Source of the DNA: Streptomyces platensis
Lineage (GTDB): Bacteria; Actinomycetota; Actinomycetes; Streptomycetales; Streptomycetaceae
DNA length: 64,000 nt
Direction of reading: 5' to 3'
Assembly: GCF_008704855.1 (NCBI RefSeq)
Contig: NZ_CP023691.1
Location: 4,402,001-4,466,000, forward strand
A program made the position numbers and the translations under genes. The notes beneath the pieces were generated by a model. It worked only from the letters and a program-made list of their open reading frames with translations, did no database searches and was not told where the DNA came from. Position 1 is the first letter of the stretch. Each line of letters begins with the position of its first letter. Shown one piece after another: positions 15,427 through 26,050 of this stretch.

Positions 15427-16989
15427 ATGAGTCTGTCACTGCGCTTCGCCGCCGGATCGCACAAGGGCATGATCCGCGAGGGCAACGAGGACTCCGGCTA
15501 CGCCGGGCCCCGGCTGCTCGCCATCGCCGACGGCATGGGCGGCCAGGCCGCCGGTGAGGTCGCCTCCTCCGAGGTGATCTCCACCCTCGTCCAGCTCGAC
15601 GACGACGTCCCCGGCTCCGACCTCCTCACCTCCCTGGGCACGGCCGTCACACGCGCCAATGACCAGCTGCGGGTGATGGTCGAGGAGGACCCCCAGCTGG
15701 AGGGCATGGGCACGACCCTGACCGCCCTGCTGTGGACCGGGCAGCGGCTCGGCCTCGTCCACGTCGGCGACTCGCGGGCGTACCTGCTGCGCGACGGCGT
15801 CCTGACCCAGATCACCCAGGACCACACCTGGGTGCAGCGGCTGGTCGACGAGGGCCGGATCACCGAAGAGGAAGCCACCACCCATCCGCAGCGGTCGCTG
15901 CTGATGCGGGCGCTGGGCAGCGGCGATCATGTCGAGCCCGATCTGTCGATCCGCGAGGTGCGGGCCGGCGACCGGTATCTGATCTGCTCGGACGGGCTGT
16001 CCGGGGTGGTCAGCCACCAGACGCTGGAGGAGACCCTCGCCAGCTACCACGGTCCGCAGGAGACGGTGCAGGAGCTGATCCAGCTCGCGCTGCGCGGCGG
16101 CGGACCCGACAACATCACCTGCATCGTCGCCGACGTCCTGGACGTGGACGGCAACGAGACGCTGGCCGGCCAGCTCAACGACACCCCGGTCATCGTCGGT
16201 GCCGTCGCGGAGAACCAGAACCAGCTCAGCGACCCGAGCACGATGCAGACACCCGCCGCCCGGGCCGCCGAACTCGGCCGGCCCGGCGGGCCGAACCCGG
16301 GTGCGCCCGGTGGCGCCTTCGGGCCGCCCGGCAGCGGTGACCAGGAGGTCGGCGGGCCGCCCCAGGGCTCGTTCGGCGCGTTCATGGACGAGGACTTCGT
16401 CAAGCCCCGGCGGCGCGGGCGGTGGATCAAGCGGTCGCTGCTCATCGCGCTGGCGCTGGCCGTCGTAGGCGGCGGCTGCTACGCGGGCTACAACTGGACG
16501 CAGACCCAGTACTTCGTCGGTGCCAAGGACGACCACATCGCGCTCTACCGGGGTATCAGCCAGGACCTCGCGTGGATCAGGCTCAATGATGTGGACGAGG
16601 ACCACCCCGAGATCGAACTCAAGTACCTGCCGCTGTATCAGCGCAACCAGGTCAAGGAGACGATCGCGGTCGACAATCGCACGCAAGCGGGCGAAAAAGT
16701 CACCGAGCTGAGTAAGCAGGCCAACGCCTGCCGTAGTAAGGAGCAGCGGGAAGCCGCCGAGCGTGATGCGGCGCGCCACCCTGGCCACGGCCAGACCGGC
16801 ACGCCGAGCAAGCCCGGTTCCCCGTCCGCGTCGCCGAGCCACCGGCCCGGCAGCACCGGCGGGAACAGCGGCACCGGCACGGCCAGCCCGCTGGCGGCGA
16901 CCACGTCTCCGTCTCCCACAGCCACTCCCAGCCAGGCCCCTTCCCAGGAGCAGCAGAAGCTGGAAAAGAATTGCAGCACCCAGCAGTGA
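15427..16989 (+). CDS. pstP: PP2C-type Ser/Thr protein phosphatase PstP
   Basis: Dephosphorylates the Ser/Thr kinases of this operon and their targets. The 520-residue protein has a PPM catalytic domain (about 1-240) with metal-binding DGMGG, GDSRAYL, SDGLSGVV and GGPDNITCIVADV, a Gly/Pro-rich linker, one membrane helix near residues 338-358 (SLLIALALAVVGGGCYAGYN), and a Ser/Thr/Pro-rich extracytoplasmic tail. ATG 15427 follows GGGTGAGG; a longer frame from 15370 lacks conserved residues. The 5' spacer carries a GAGCGAGC-type repeat at 15304-15323. Confidence 0.92.
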   Translation: MSLSLRFAAGSHKGMIREGNEDSGYAGPRLLAIADGMGGQAAGEVASSEVISTLVQLDDDVPGSDLLTSLGTAVTRANDQLRVMVEEDPQLEGMGTTLTALLWTGQRLGLVHVGDSRAYLLRDGVLTQITQDHTWVQRLVDEGRITEEEATTHPQRSLLMRALGSGDHVEPDLSIREVRAGDRYLICSDGLSGVVSHQTLEETLASYHGPQETVQELIQLALRGGGPDNITCIVADVLDVDGNETLAGQLNDTPVIVGAVAENQNQLSDPSTMQTPAARAAELGRPGGPNPGAPGGAFGPPGSGDQEVGGPPQGSFGAFMDEDFVKPRRRGRWIKRSLLIALALAVVGGGCYAGYNWTQTQYFVGAKDDHIALYRGISQDLAWIRLNDVDEDHPEIELKYLPLYQRNQVKETIAVDNRTQAGEKVTELSKQANACRSKEQREAAERDAARHPGHGQTGTPSKPGSPSASPSHRPGSTGGNSGTGTASPLAATTSPSPTATPSQAPSQEQQKLEKNCSTQQ

Positions 16990-17012
16990 GGGCGTAGGGG
17001 GCCGTAGATCTC

Positions 17013-18398
17013 ATGAGCAGCAGCACCACCAACACCACCACCATCGGCACCATCGGAGCCCCGAGCCGCCGCAACACCGAGCTCGCGATGCTCATCTTCG
17101 CGGTGCTGATTCCGGTGTTCGCGTACGTCAACGTCGGTCTGGCGAAGGACGGTACGGTGCCGGCCGGTGTGCTGGGCTACAGCCTCGGGCTGGGCCTGCT
17201 GGCGGGCGTCGCGCATCTCGTCGTCCGCAAGTGGGCGCCGTACGCCGACCCGCTGATGCTGCCCATCTCCACCCTGCTCAACGGCCTGGGCCTGATCTTC
17301 ATCTGGCGGCTGGACCAGGAGCCGTCGCTGGGCAAGGCGATGGCGCCCAACCAGTTGATGTGGTCGACCCTCGGCGTCGCCTTCTTCCTCGCCATCCTGA
17401 TCTTCCTCAAGGACCACCGCGTCCTCCAGCGCTACACCTACATCTCGATGGTGGTCGCGCTGGTGCTGCTGGTCGCGCCGATGTTCTTCCCCGGTGTGAA
17501 CGGCGCGAAGATCTGGATCACGATCCCGGGTCTCGGCTCGCTCCAGCCCGGTGAGTTCGCGAAGATCATCATCGCGATCTTCTTCGCCGGCTATCTGATG
17601 GTGAAGCGGGACGCGCTGGCACTGGCCAGCCGCCGCTTCATGGGGCTCTACCTCCCCCGCGGCCGCGACCTCGGCCCGATCCTCGTCATCTGGGCGCTGA
17701 GCCTGATGATCCTGGTCTTCGAAACCGACCTCGGTACCTCGCTGCTGTTCTTCGGCCTGTTCGTCGTGATGCTGTACGTGGCGACCGAGCGGACCAGCTG
17801 GATCGTGTTCGGTCTGCTGCTCAGCGCGGGCGGCGCGGTCGCGGTGGCGACCTTCGAGTCGCACGTCCAGACGCGTGTCCACAACTGGCTCAACCCGCTG
17901 GAGCTGCTCGACGGCGGTGTCACCGAGACCGCCCAGGCCATGTACTCCTTCGGCTCCGGCGGCATCCTCGGCTCCGGACTGGGCCAGGGCTACTCCCGCC
18001 TCATCCTCGGTATCGCGCCAAAGAGTGACTACATCCTCGCCACGGTCGGCGAGGAGGTCGGGCTCGCCGGACTGATGGCCATCCTGCTGCTGTACGGCCT
18101 GCTGATCGAGCGCGGTATCCGTACGGCGCTGGCGGCCCGCGACCCGTTCGGCAAGCTGCTGGCAATCGGCCTGTCCGGTGCCTTCGCCCTTCAGGTCTTC
18201 GTCGTCGCCGGCGGTGTGACGGGCCTGATCCCGCTGACGGGTATGACGATGCCGTTCCTCGCCCAGGGTGGCTCGTCCGTGATCGCCAACTGGGCACTGG
18301 TCGCCATCCTGCTGCGGATCAGTGACACCGCGCGCCGCCCGGCGCCGGCCCCCGCCCCCTCCACCGACGCCGAGATGACCCAGGTGGTCCGTCCGTGA
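17013..18398 (+). CDS. rodA: FtsW/RodA/SpoVE family peptidoglycan polymerase
   Basis: A 461-residue SEDS glycosyltransferase that polymerises lipid II with a partner class B penicillin-binding protein. It has about ten to twelve membrane segments and the family signatures WITIPGLGSLQPGEFAKIII, ETDLGTSLLFFGLFVVMLY, and TGMTMPFLAQGGSSVIANW near the end. It overlaps pbpA by GTGA, as expected of a SEDS-PBP pair. In streptomycetes this locus serves growth and spore-wall formation rather than classical rod elongation. Confidence 0.92.
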   Translation: MSSSTTNTTTIGTIGAPSRRNTELAMLIFAVLIPVFAYVNVGLAKDGTVPAGVLGYSLGLGLLAGVAHLVVRKWAPYADPLMLPISTLLNGLGLIFIWRLDQEPSLGKAMAPNQLMWSTLGVAFFLAILIFLKDHRVLQRYTYISMVVALVLLVAPMFFPGVNGAKIWITIPGLGSLQPGEFAKIIIAIFFAGYLMVKRDALALASRRFMGLYLPRGRDLGPILVIWALSLMILVFETDLGTSLLFFGLFVVMLYVATERTSWIVFGLLLSAGGAVAVATFESHVQTRVHNWLNPLELLDGGVTETAQAMYSFGSGGILGSGLGQGYSRLILGIAPKSDYILATVGEEVGLAGLMAILLLYGLLIERGIRTALAARDPFGKLLAIGLSGAFALQVFVVAGGVTGLIPLTGMTMPFLAQGGSSVIANWALVAILLRISDTARRPAPAPAPSTDAEMTQVVRP

Positions 18399-19864
18399 AC
18401 AAGCCTCTGCGCCGGGTCGCGATCTTCTGCGGCCTGCTCGTCCTCGCCCTGCTGATCCGCGTCAACTGGGTGCAGTTCGTCCAGGGTGACGAGCTCAAGA
18501 ACGACCCGCACAACCGCCGGGTCGCCATCGAGCGCTACAGCACCCCGCGCGGCAACATCATCGTGGACGGCAAGGCCATCACCGGCTCCACGACCACCGA
18601 CAGCGGCGACTTCAAGTACAAGCGGACGTACAAGAACGGCAAGATGTGGGCGCCGGTCACCGGCTACGCCTCGCAGGCCTTCGACGCCAACCAGCTCGAG
18701 AAGCTCAACGACGGCATTCTCAGCGGCACCGACGACAGGCTCTTCTTCAGCCGCACGGTCGACATGTTCACCGGCAGCAAACAGAAGGGCGGCAACGTGG
18801 TGACCACCCTTGATGCCAAGGCCCAGAAGGCCGCCTTCGACGGGCTCGGCAACCAGAAGGGCGCGGTCGCCGCGATCAACCCGGAGACCGGCGCGATCCT
18901 GGCCCTGGCCAGCACCCCGTCCTACGACCCGTCCACCTTCGCCGGGATGAGCAACAAGGACGCCGAGGCGTATCTCGCGCTCCAGAAGAAGAAGAACCCC
19001 GACGAGCCGATGCTCAACCGGGCGCTGCGCCAGACCTACCCGCCCGGCTCCACCTTCAAGGTCGTCACGGCCTCGGCCGCTCTGGAGAACGGTCTCTACG
19101 ACGACGTCGACTCCCACACCCGGTCGCCGCTGCCCTACACGCTCCCCGACACCTCGGGCATCGAGCTGAAGAACGAGGGCAACATCCCCTGCAAGAACGC
19201 CACCCTGCGGGAGGCGCTGCGGGTGTCCTGCAACACCGTGTTCGGCAAGATCAGCGCCGACCTCGGCAACAAGAAGATGATGGACGAGGCGGAGAAGTTC
19301 GGCTTCAACAACCCGGGGATCAACACCCCGGTCCGTGCCTCCGAGAGCATCTTCCCCAAGGACAACCGGCCGCAGAACGCGATGGCGGGCATCGGCCAGG
19401 CCTCCAACCGCGCCACACCGCTCCAGATGGCCATGGTCGCCTCGGCGGTCGCCAACGGCGGCAAGCTGATGAAGCCGTACATGGTCGACTCGCTGGTCGC
19501 GCCGAACCTCAATGTGGTCCAGCAGCACACTCCGCAGGAGATGAGCCAGCCGCTCAGCCCGGAGAACGCGCAGAAGGTCCAGAGCATCATGGAGACCGTG
19601 GTCAAGTCGGGCACGGGAACCGCCGCCCAGCTCCCGGGCGTCACCGTCGGCGGTAAGACCGGCACCGCGCAGCACGGCGAGAACAACAAGGACAATCCGT
19701 ACGCCTGGTTCATCTCCTACGCGAAGACCAACAAGGGCACCCCGGTCGCGGTGGCCGTCGTCATTGAGGGATCCGACACGCTCCGCGATGACATCGCCGG
19801 CGGCAGGCTCGCAGCTCCGGTCGCAAAGGACGTCATGCGGGCGGTACTCGAAGGCGAGAAGTGA
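18395..19864 (+). CDS. pbpA: Class B penicillin-binding protein PbpA
   Basis: A 489-residue transpeptidase partner of the preceding RodA. A single N-terminal anchor (RVAIFCGLLVLALLIRVNWV) precedes a dimerisation/pedestal region and a transpeptidase domain with active-site STFK (about residue 217, PPGSTFKVVTASAAL), SCN (RVSCNT) and KTG (VGGKTGTAQHG). The GTG start overlaps the rodA stop. In S. coelicolor the equivalent gene also sits between rodA and pknB. Confidence 0.93.
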   Translation: MNKPLRRVAIFCGLLVLALLIRVNWVQFVQGDELKNDPHNRRVAIERYSTPRGNIIVDGKAITGSTTTDSGDFKYKRTYKNGKMWAPVTGYASQAFDANQLEKLNDGILSGTDDRLFFSRTVDMFTGSKQKGGNVVTTLDAKAQKAAFDGLGNQKGAVAAINPETGAILALASTPSYDPSTFAGMSNKDAEAYLALQKKKNPDEPMLNRALRQTYPPGSTFKVVTASAALENGLYDDVDSHTRSPLPYTLPDTSGIELKNEGNIPCKNATLREALRVSCNTVFGKISADLGNKKMMDEAEKFGFNNPGINTPVRASESIFPKDNRPQNAMAGIGQASNRATPLQMAMVASAVANGGKLMKPYMVDSLVAPNLNVVQQHTPQEMSQPLSPENAQKVQSIMETVVKSGTGTAAQLPGVTVGGKTGTAQHGENNKDNPYAWFISYAKTNKGTPVAVAVVIEGSDTLRDDIAGGRLAAPVAKDVMRAVLEGEK

Positions 19865-20010
19865 CGCGGATCATGCCCATACCGGTCACATATCAGGTTG
19901 CGGCTCCGGCCCGGTCCGGTACGGCGTGGCGGGTACGGTATGCCCGGACAGCACACCGCCGGACCACACACCGGTGCGGTCGGGACTGACGGAGAGGGCT
20001 GGAGAAGCTT

Positions 20011-21996
<1,986 letters not shown>

Positions 21997-22027
21997 CAGC
22001 CCGGCCGCTTCGGCCCTGGCAGACACG

Positions 22028-22063
22028 AAGCCCCGGCGGCCCTTCAGAGGGCGCCGGGGCTTT
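22028..22063 (+). terminator. Terminator after pknB
   Basis: AAGCCCCGGC and GCCGGGGCTT arms enclose an inner GCCCT/AGGGC stem and are followed by TTT. It separates the rightward operon from the converging sortase genes and could act both ways. Confidence 0.85.
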
Positions 22064-22162
22064 CTGCTGCGCGGAGGTGGGAGCGTCGGGGCCAGGGAAG
22101 GCCGGGTCTCTGCCTGGGAGCACCGGAGCTTCCTGGGAAGCTCTGCGCCCCCCCCCCGCGGC

Positions 22163-22903
22163 CTAGCGGAGTTCCTTCGGCGGCGTGCGCTCCGCGTCGA
22201 CCTTCTCGGTCCGCTCCAGTTCGCCCCAGACGATAAAGCGGTAGTTCGAGGTGTAGACCGGGGTGCAGGTCGTGAGGGTGATGTAGCGGCCCGCCTTGCG
22301 CTTGCCGGATTCCTTCGGGATGTCGTCGAGGACGTCCACGTTGTACTTGGAGGTCTCCGGCAGGGTCGCGAAGACCTTGTAGACGTACCAGGTGTCCTTG
22401 GTCTCGAAGACGATCGGGTCGCCGTCCTTGAGCTTGTCGATGTTGTGGAACTTCGCGCCGTGGCCGTCGCGGTGCGCGGCGAGGGTGAAGTTGCCCTTCT
22501 TGTCCTTGGGCAGCCCCGACTTGACCGGCTTGGTGTAATAGCCGGCCACCCCCTCGTTGAGGATCTCGGAGTCGGTGCCCTTCTCGACCAGCACCTCGCC
22601 GTTGTTCATCGCCGGTACGTGCAGAAAGCCGATGCCGTCCTTGGTGTCCAGCTCGCCCGGCCCCTTGGGCCCGTTGCTCGCCCAGTGCCGGCGCACCTGG
22701 TCACCCTGCTTGTGGGCTTCGCGGTCGGCGAGGACGTTGGTCCACCACAGCGAGTACGCGACGAACAGTCCCAGGATCAGCCCGACCGTGATCAGCAGCT
22801 CACCGATGACGCTGACGACGGAGGCGATGGCCCGGCGCACCCGGCGCGGCTTGAGTGGCGGCGCGGACCGGTCGCATGCCTCGTCGTTTCCGGTGGCAGT
22901 CAC
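22163..22903 (-). CDS. srtE2: Class E sortase (SrtE2-like)
   Basis: A 246-residue membrane-bound transpeptidase that would attach LAxTG-type surface proteins such as chaplins to peptidoglycan. It has an N-terminal anchor (LLITVGLILGLFVAYSLWWT) and a sortase barrel with catalytic His in LAAHRDGHG, Cys in ITLTTCTPVY and Arg in NYRFIVWGEL. S. coelicolor has two class E sortases (SrtE1/SrtE2) side by side at this locus, both tied to aerial development. GTG 22903 lies 25 bp after the paralogous sortase gene. No LAxTG substrate gene is in the window. Confidence 0.88.
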   Translation of the reverse strand: MTATGNDEACDRSAPPLKPRRVRRAIASVVSVIGELLITVGLILGLFVAYSLWWTNVLADREAHKQGDQVRRHWASNGPKGPGELDTKDGIGFLHVPAMNNGEVLVEKGTDSEILNEGVAGYYTKPVKSGLPKDKKGNFTLAAHRDGHGAKFHNIDKLKDGDPIVFETKDTWYVYKVFATLPETSKYNVDVLDDIPKESGKRKAGRYITLTTCTPVYTSNYRFIVWGELERTEKVDAERTPPKELR

Positions 22904-22928
22904 CGCGTAGCACCCCTCTTATGTTTGC

Positions 22929-24386
22929 TCAGCCGGCGAGCGCATCCGGTTTGCCCTTGCTCCGCGGCCGCTCGTCGACCATCTTGCCCCAGACGATCAT
23001 CCGATAGGTACTGGTGAACTCGGGGGTGCAGGTCGTCAGGGTGATGTAGCGGCCGGGCCCGGTGAATCCCGAGCCGGGCGGCACCGGGCCGATCACGCTG
23101 GTGTTGCTCGGCGACGTCTGCGGGAGGATGCTCTCCATCTCGTAGGTGTAGTACGAGCTCTTCGTCTCGACGATGATCTTGTCGCCCTTGGTGAGCCGGT
23201 TGACGTAGCGGAACGGCTCGCCGTGCGTATTGCGATGGGCCGCCACCGCGAAGTTGCCCTTCTTGTCCCAGGGCATCGCGGTCTTGATCCCGCTGTTCTT
23301 GTCGTAGTGACCGATCAGGCCGTGGTCCAGCACCTTGTGCTTGTCGATGCCCTCGGCTATCGGCGCCTTCACATCCAGCTTGGGGATATACATGATCCCG
23401 AAGCGCTCGCCGTCCGCGAGGTTCTTCTTCTCGCCGCCGCCCTTGTCCCATTCGTGCTGAAGGTTGTTGGCGGCGCCGCCCGCCTCCTGCTCGGCCAGCA
23501 CATTCGTCCACCAGAGCTGATAGGTGACGAACAGCAGCATCAGTACGCCGAGGGTGATGAACACCTCGCCCAGCGCACGGCTGGCGATCAGGCTGGGGCT
23601 GTCCTTGGCGGCTCGTGCGGCCTGCCGGGCCTCCAGCCGGGACATGGGGGCGGAGGTTGGTTCCGAAGCGGTAGCAGCGGCGGCTGTAGCGGCGGCGGCT
23701 CCACTGTGGCGTCCACGTCTGCCGCCCCGCTTGGCGGCCTCCTGAGCGGCCTTGCGCCGGGCCGCTCGGCCTCCGAGCTCCGGGGTCCCTGTCGCGGTTT
23801 CACGTGAAACCGTCGCGCCGGTTTCACGTGAAACGCCGTCCCCGTCAGGCTTCTCTGCCTGCCGCAGCGCCATGGTCTCGTCGTCCTGCCGCGACGCGGG
23901 GGCAGCGGCCCTGGCCGGAGCGGGGCTCACGGCCGGCGTCGAGCTCACCCGCGGAGCGGGGGCCGGTGACGCCGGTACCTCCGGGGCGGCTTCGCGCCGG
24001 GATATCGACTCGGCGGTGGCGGGGCGGGGGACGTAGCCGGAGCCGTACGCCTGGCCGTAGGCGGCCATCTGAGGGCCGTGCGCCTGCGGATCCGGCCGGG
24101 ACGGCCCTTCGGGCTCCAGATGCGGCCGGAACCACGGTGAGCCCGGCCTCCCGCCCTCCTGAGCGGGCTTGCCCCGTCGGCGGCCACGGCCCGGCTGTCC
24201 GTACGGACCGGACCCGGGTGCCGGGGGCGCCTGGCCCGGCAGCGGATCGGTCAGCGGGTCGGCGAGCCCCTCCACCGCCGCCTCGAACGGATCGGGCTGC
24301 CGGTACGGGTCCTGCGGAGTGGAGGACCGGTCCGGCTCGTTCGGCTCGTAGGATCTCCCTTCACGTTCCGGGCGCAGAGCGGTCAC
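22929..24386 (-). CDS. srtE1: Class E sortase with long N-terminal cytoplasmic extension (SrtE1-like)
   Basis: A 485-residue sortase. The first 270 or so residues are low-complexity Pro/Ala/Arg/Ser sequence, then comes an anchor (EVFITLGVLMLLFVTYQLWWT) and the catalytic barrel with VAAHRNTHG, ITLTTCTPEF and TYRMIVWGKM. The extension encodes two VSRET motifs because the DNA carries two parS sites (23796-23811 and 23820-23835). The GTG start overlaps the amidotransferase stop (GTGA). The paralogue follows immediately. Confidence 0.88.
   Translation of the reverse strand: MTALRPEREGRSYEPNEPDRSSTPQDPYRQPDPFEAAVEGLADPLTDPLPGQAPPAPGSGPYGQPGRGRRRGKPAQEGGRPGSPWFRPHLEPEGPSRPDPQAHGPQMAAYGQAYGSGYVPRPATAESISRREAAPEVPASPAPAPRVSSTPAVSPAPARAAAPASRQDDETMALRQAEKPDGDGVSRETGATVSRETATGTPELGGRAARRKAAQEAAKRGGRRGRHSGAAAATAAAATASEPTSAPMSRLEARQAARAAKDSPSLIASRALGEVFITLGVLMLLFVTYQLWWTNVLAEQEAGGAANNLQHEWDKGGGEKKNLADGERFGIMYIPKLDVKAPIAEGIDKHKVLDHGLIGHYDKNSGIKTAMPWDKKGNFAVAAHRNTHGEPFRYVNRLTKGDKIIVETKSSYYTYEMESILPQTSPSNTSVIGPVPPGSGFTGPGRYITLTTCTPEFTSTYRMIVWGKMVDERPRSKGKPDALAG
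23796..23811. other. parS site (1)
   Basis: GGTTTCACGTGAAACC contains the perfect parS core GTTTCACGTGAAAC, the ParB binding site. It lies inside the sortase linker coding sequence. Confidence 0.85.
23820..23835. other. parS site (2)
   Basis: GGTTTCACGTGAAACG, a perfect 14-bp core, starting 24 bp after the first. Confidence 0.85.
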
Positions 24387-25039
24387 CCGCCTGCCTTGCC
24401 GACCACTGGGGCCAGCCCCGTCGAGCGCTCCACCGCCCCCTTGTCACCGCATTCGACGAGCCAGTTGGCCAGCATCCGGTGTCCCCACTCCGTCAGGACC
24501 GACTCGGGGTGGAACTGGACGCCCTCGACGCGGAGTTCGCGGTGCCGCAGGCCCATGACGATCCGTCCGCCGGGGACGTCCTCGGCCTCCGTCCAGGACG
24601 TGACGATCAGTTCGTCGGGGACAGTGTCCGGCTCGACCGCCAGGGAGTGATAGCGGGTGGCGGTGAAGGGGGACGGCAGCCCGGAGAAGACGCCGACGTC
24701 GTCGTGGTGGACCAGCGAGGTCTTGCCGTGCAGCAGCTCGGGGGCGCGGTCCACCACGCCGCCGTAGGCGACCGCCATCGACTGCATGCCCAGGCAGACG
24801 CCGAAGACCGGGACGCCGGTGTCCGCGCAGTGCCGGACCATGTCGACGCAGACGCCGGCCTGCTCGGGCGTCCCGGGGCCGGGCGACAGCAGCACCCCGT
24901 CGAAGCCGTCCTGGGCGTGCCGCGTCGCGACCTCGTCGTTGCGCAGCACCTCGCATTCGGCGCCGAGTTGGTAGAGGTACTGGACGAGGTTGAAGACGAA
25001 GCTGTCGTAGTTGTCGACGACGAGAATCCGTGCGGTCAT
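24383..25039 (-). CDS. Aminodeoxychorismate/anthranilate synthase component II (glutamine amidotransferase)
   Basis: A 218-residue class I glutamine amidotransferase that feeds ammonia to a chorismate-using synthase for folate or tryptophan. It has ILVVDNYDSFVFNLVQYL, the nucleophile motif FGVCLGMQ, and the His/Glu pair in VQFHPES. The component I gene is not here, so PabA versus TrpG cannot be decided. ATG 25039 overlaps the upstream 57-codon gene by ATGA and its stop overlaps the sortase start, so it is built into the sortase operon. Confidence 0.88.
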   Translation of the reverse strand: MTARILVVDNYDSFVFNLVQYLYQLGAECEVLRNDEVATRHAQDGFDGVLLSPGPGTPEQAGVCVDMVRHCADTGVPVFGVCLGMQSMAVAYGGVVDRAPELLHGKTSLVHHDDVGVFSGLPSPFTATRYHSLAVEPDTVPDELIVTSWTEAEDVPGGRIVMGLRHRELRVEGVQFHPESVLTEWGHRMLANWLVECGDKGAVERSTGLAPVVGKAGG

Positions 25040-25209
25040 CGGGCGGCCATCCCTTCATCGACAGTGACGTCATTGAAGGGGAGCAGCGGCTCCGCCCACG
25101 GAAAGACGTACTGGAAAAGCACGAAGACGACCGCCAGCACGAGCACCAGGGAAATCAGCGCTTTCACCCATGTGTTGCCCGGCAGATGCCGCCAGATCCA
25201 GCCGTACAT
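25036..25209 (-). CDS. 57-residue single-span membrane protein
   Basis: Translation gives MYGWIWRHLPGNTWVKA, a hydrophobic helix (LISLVLVLAVVFVLFQYVF) and a short acidic tail ending VDEGMAAR. The stop overlaps the amidotransferase start by ATGA, and codon use has the G/C third positions of a real Streptomyces gene. It is too short for most gene finders. Function is unknown; the Trp/Arg-rich N-terminus with one helix suggests a small inner-membrane factor, perhaps for the neighbouring sortases (inference). Confidence 0.72.
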   Translation of the reverse strand: MYGWIWRHLPGNTWVKALISLVLVLAVVFVLFQYVFPWAEPLLPFNDVTVDEGMAAR

Positions 25210-25290
25210 GCTGTCGCTGTCCCCTTGCCGATGCCGATGACGATGTCGATTGCGACACCAGAGTAAGGGGCGAGGACGGGCCCAGGTGGG

Positions 25291-26013
25291 TCAGCCGGTC
25301 AAAGCCGATGGCCTTCCCTGTGCCACGGGTTGGGTGGAATCCAGGTGTGCCCAGGTGATCAGCCGGTGGCTGTGGCCCCATTCCGGCTCGCAGGTGGTCA
25401 GCGTGAGATAGCGCCCGGGACCGTTGAAACCGGACTTCCGCGGTACCGGGTCGATCACCCCGATGTCGCCGGGCAGCGTCGTGTAGGGCCGGTTGTCGAT
25501 GCGGTAGGTGAACCAGGTCGTGCCGTCGGTCAGCACCACCGCGTCGCCGGGGCGCAGCCGCGGGAAGTCCTTGAAGGGGTCGCCGTAGGTGCGGCGGTGG
25601 CCGGCGACGGAGAAGTTGCCGATCGCGCCGAGCCGGGCGGTGCGAGCGTAATGGCCGAGGCCCCGCTTGAGGGTGTCGGACACGGTGCCTTCCAGGACGG
25701 GCTTGGTCCAGTCGGCGCCCAGGCGCGGGATGTACATGACGGCGAACGAGGTGCCCGGGGTGGAGCGGCGGGGAGGCTCGGCCGGAGTGGTGCCGCCGTC
25801 GGCGGCCGGTGTGCGGTCGGGGGCGGTCACCCGGCCCGTGGACCACTGGTCCCGGAGCCTGCCGATCTCGCCGTCCATGGCGCTGTCGGCCTGTACGCCG
25901 GTCCAGAAGAGGAGGTAGGCCACGAAGAGCACGATCAGTGCGCCGGCGGTCACACAGATCTCGCTGAGCGTCCGCACGATCCACCGCACGGTTGTCCGGC
26001 CCCGCAGCGTCAT
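25291..26013 (-). CDS. Class E-like sortase (third copy)
   Basis: A 240-residue sortase with an anchor (ICVTAGALIVLFVAYLLFW), then a barrel with VAGHRRTYG (His), LTLTTCEPEW (Cys) and SHRLITWAHL (Arg). Strand and distance suggest it belongs to the same surface-protein block as the two sortases downstream. ATG 26013 is preferred to GTG 26040 because GGGGAGGGGC precedes it; the longer start has no ribosome site. It is more divergent than the other two (CEP for CTP after the Cys), so its substrate signal may differ. Confidence 0.82.
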   Translation of the reverse strand: MTLRGRTTVRWIVRTLSEICVTAGALIVLFVAYLLFWTGVQADSAMDGEIGRLRDQWSTGRVTAPDRTPAADGGTTPAEPPRRSTPGTSFAVMYIPRLGADWTKPVLEGTVSDTLKRGLGHYARTARLGAIGNFSVAGHRRTYGDPFKDFPRLRPGDAVVLTDGTTWFTYRIDNRPYTTLPGDIGVIDPVPRKSGFNGPGRYLTLTTCEPEWGHSHRLITWAHLDSTQPVAQGRPSALTG

Positions 26014-26050
26014 CCGGCCCCGCCCCTCCCCGGCGCCCACGGCGTGCGGG

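Noticed and set aside
23804..25240. Long rightward frame across the sortase and amidotransferase genes
   Set aside because: Arg/Pro/Gly-rich shadow of two genes with clear catalytic motifs.
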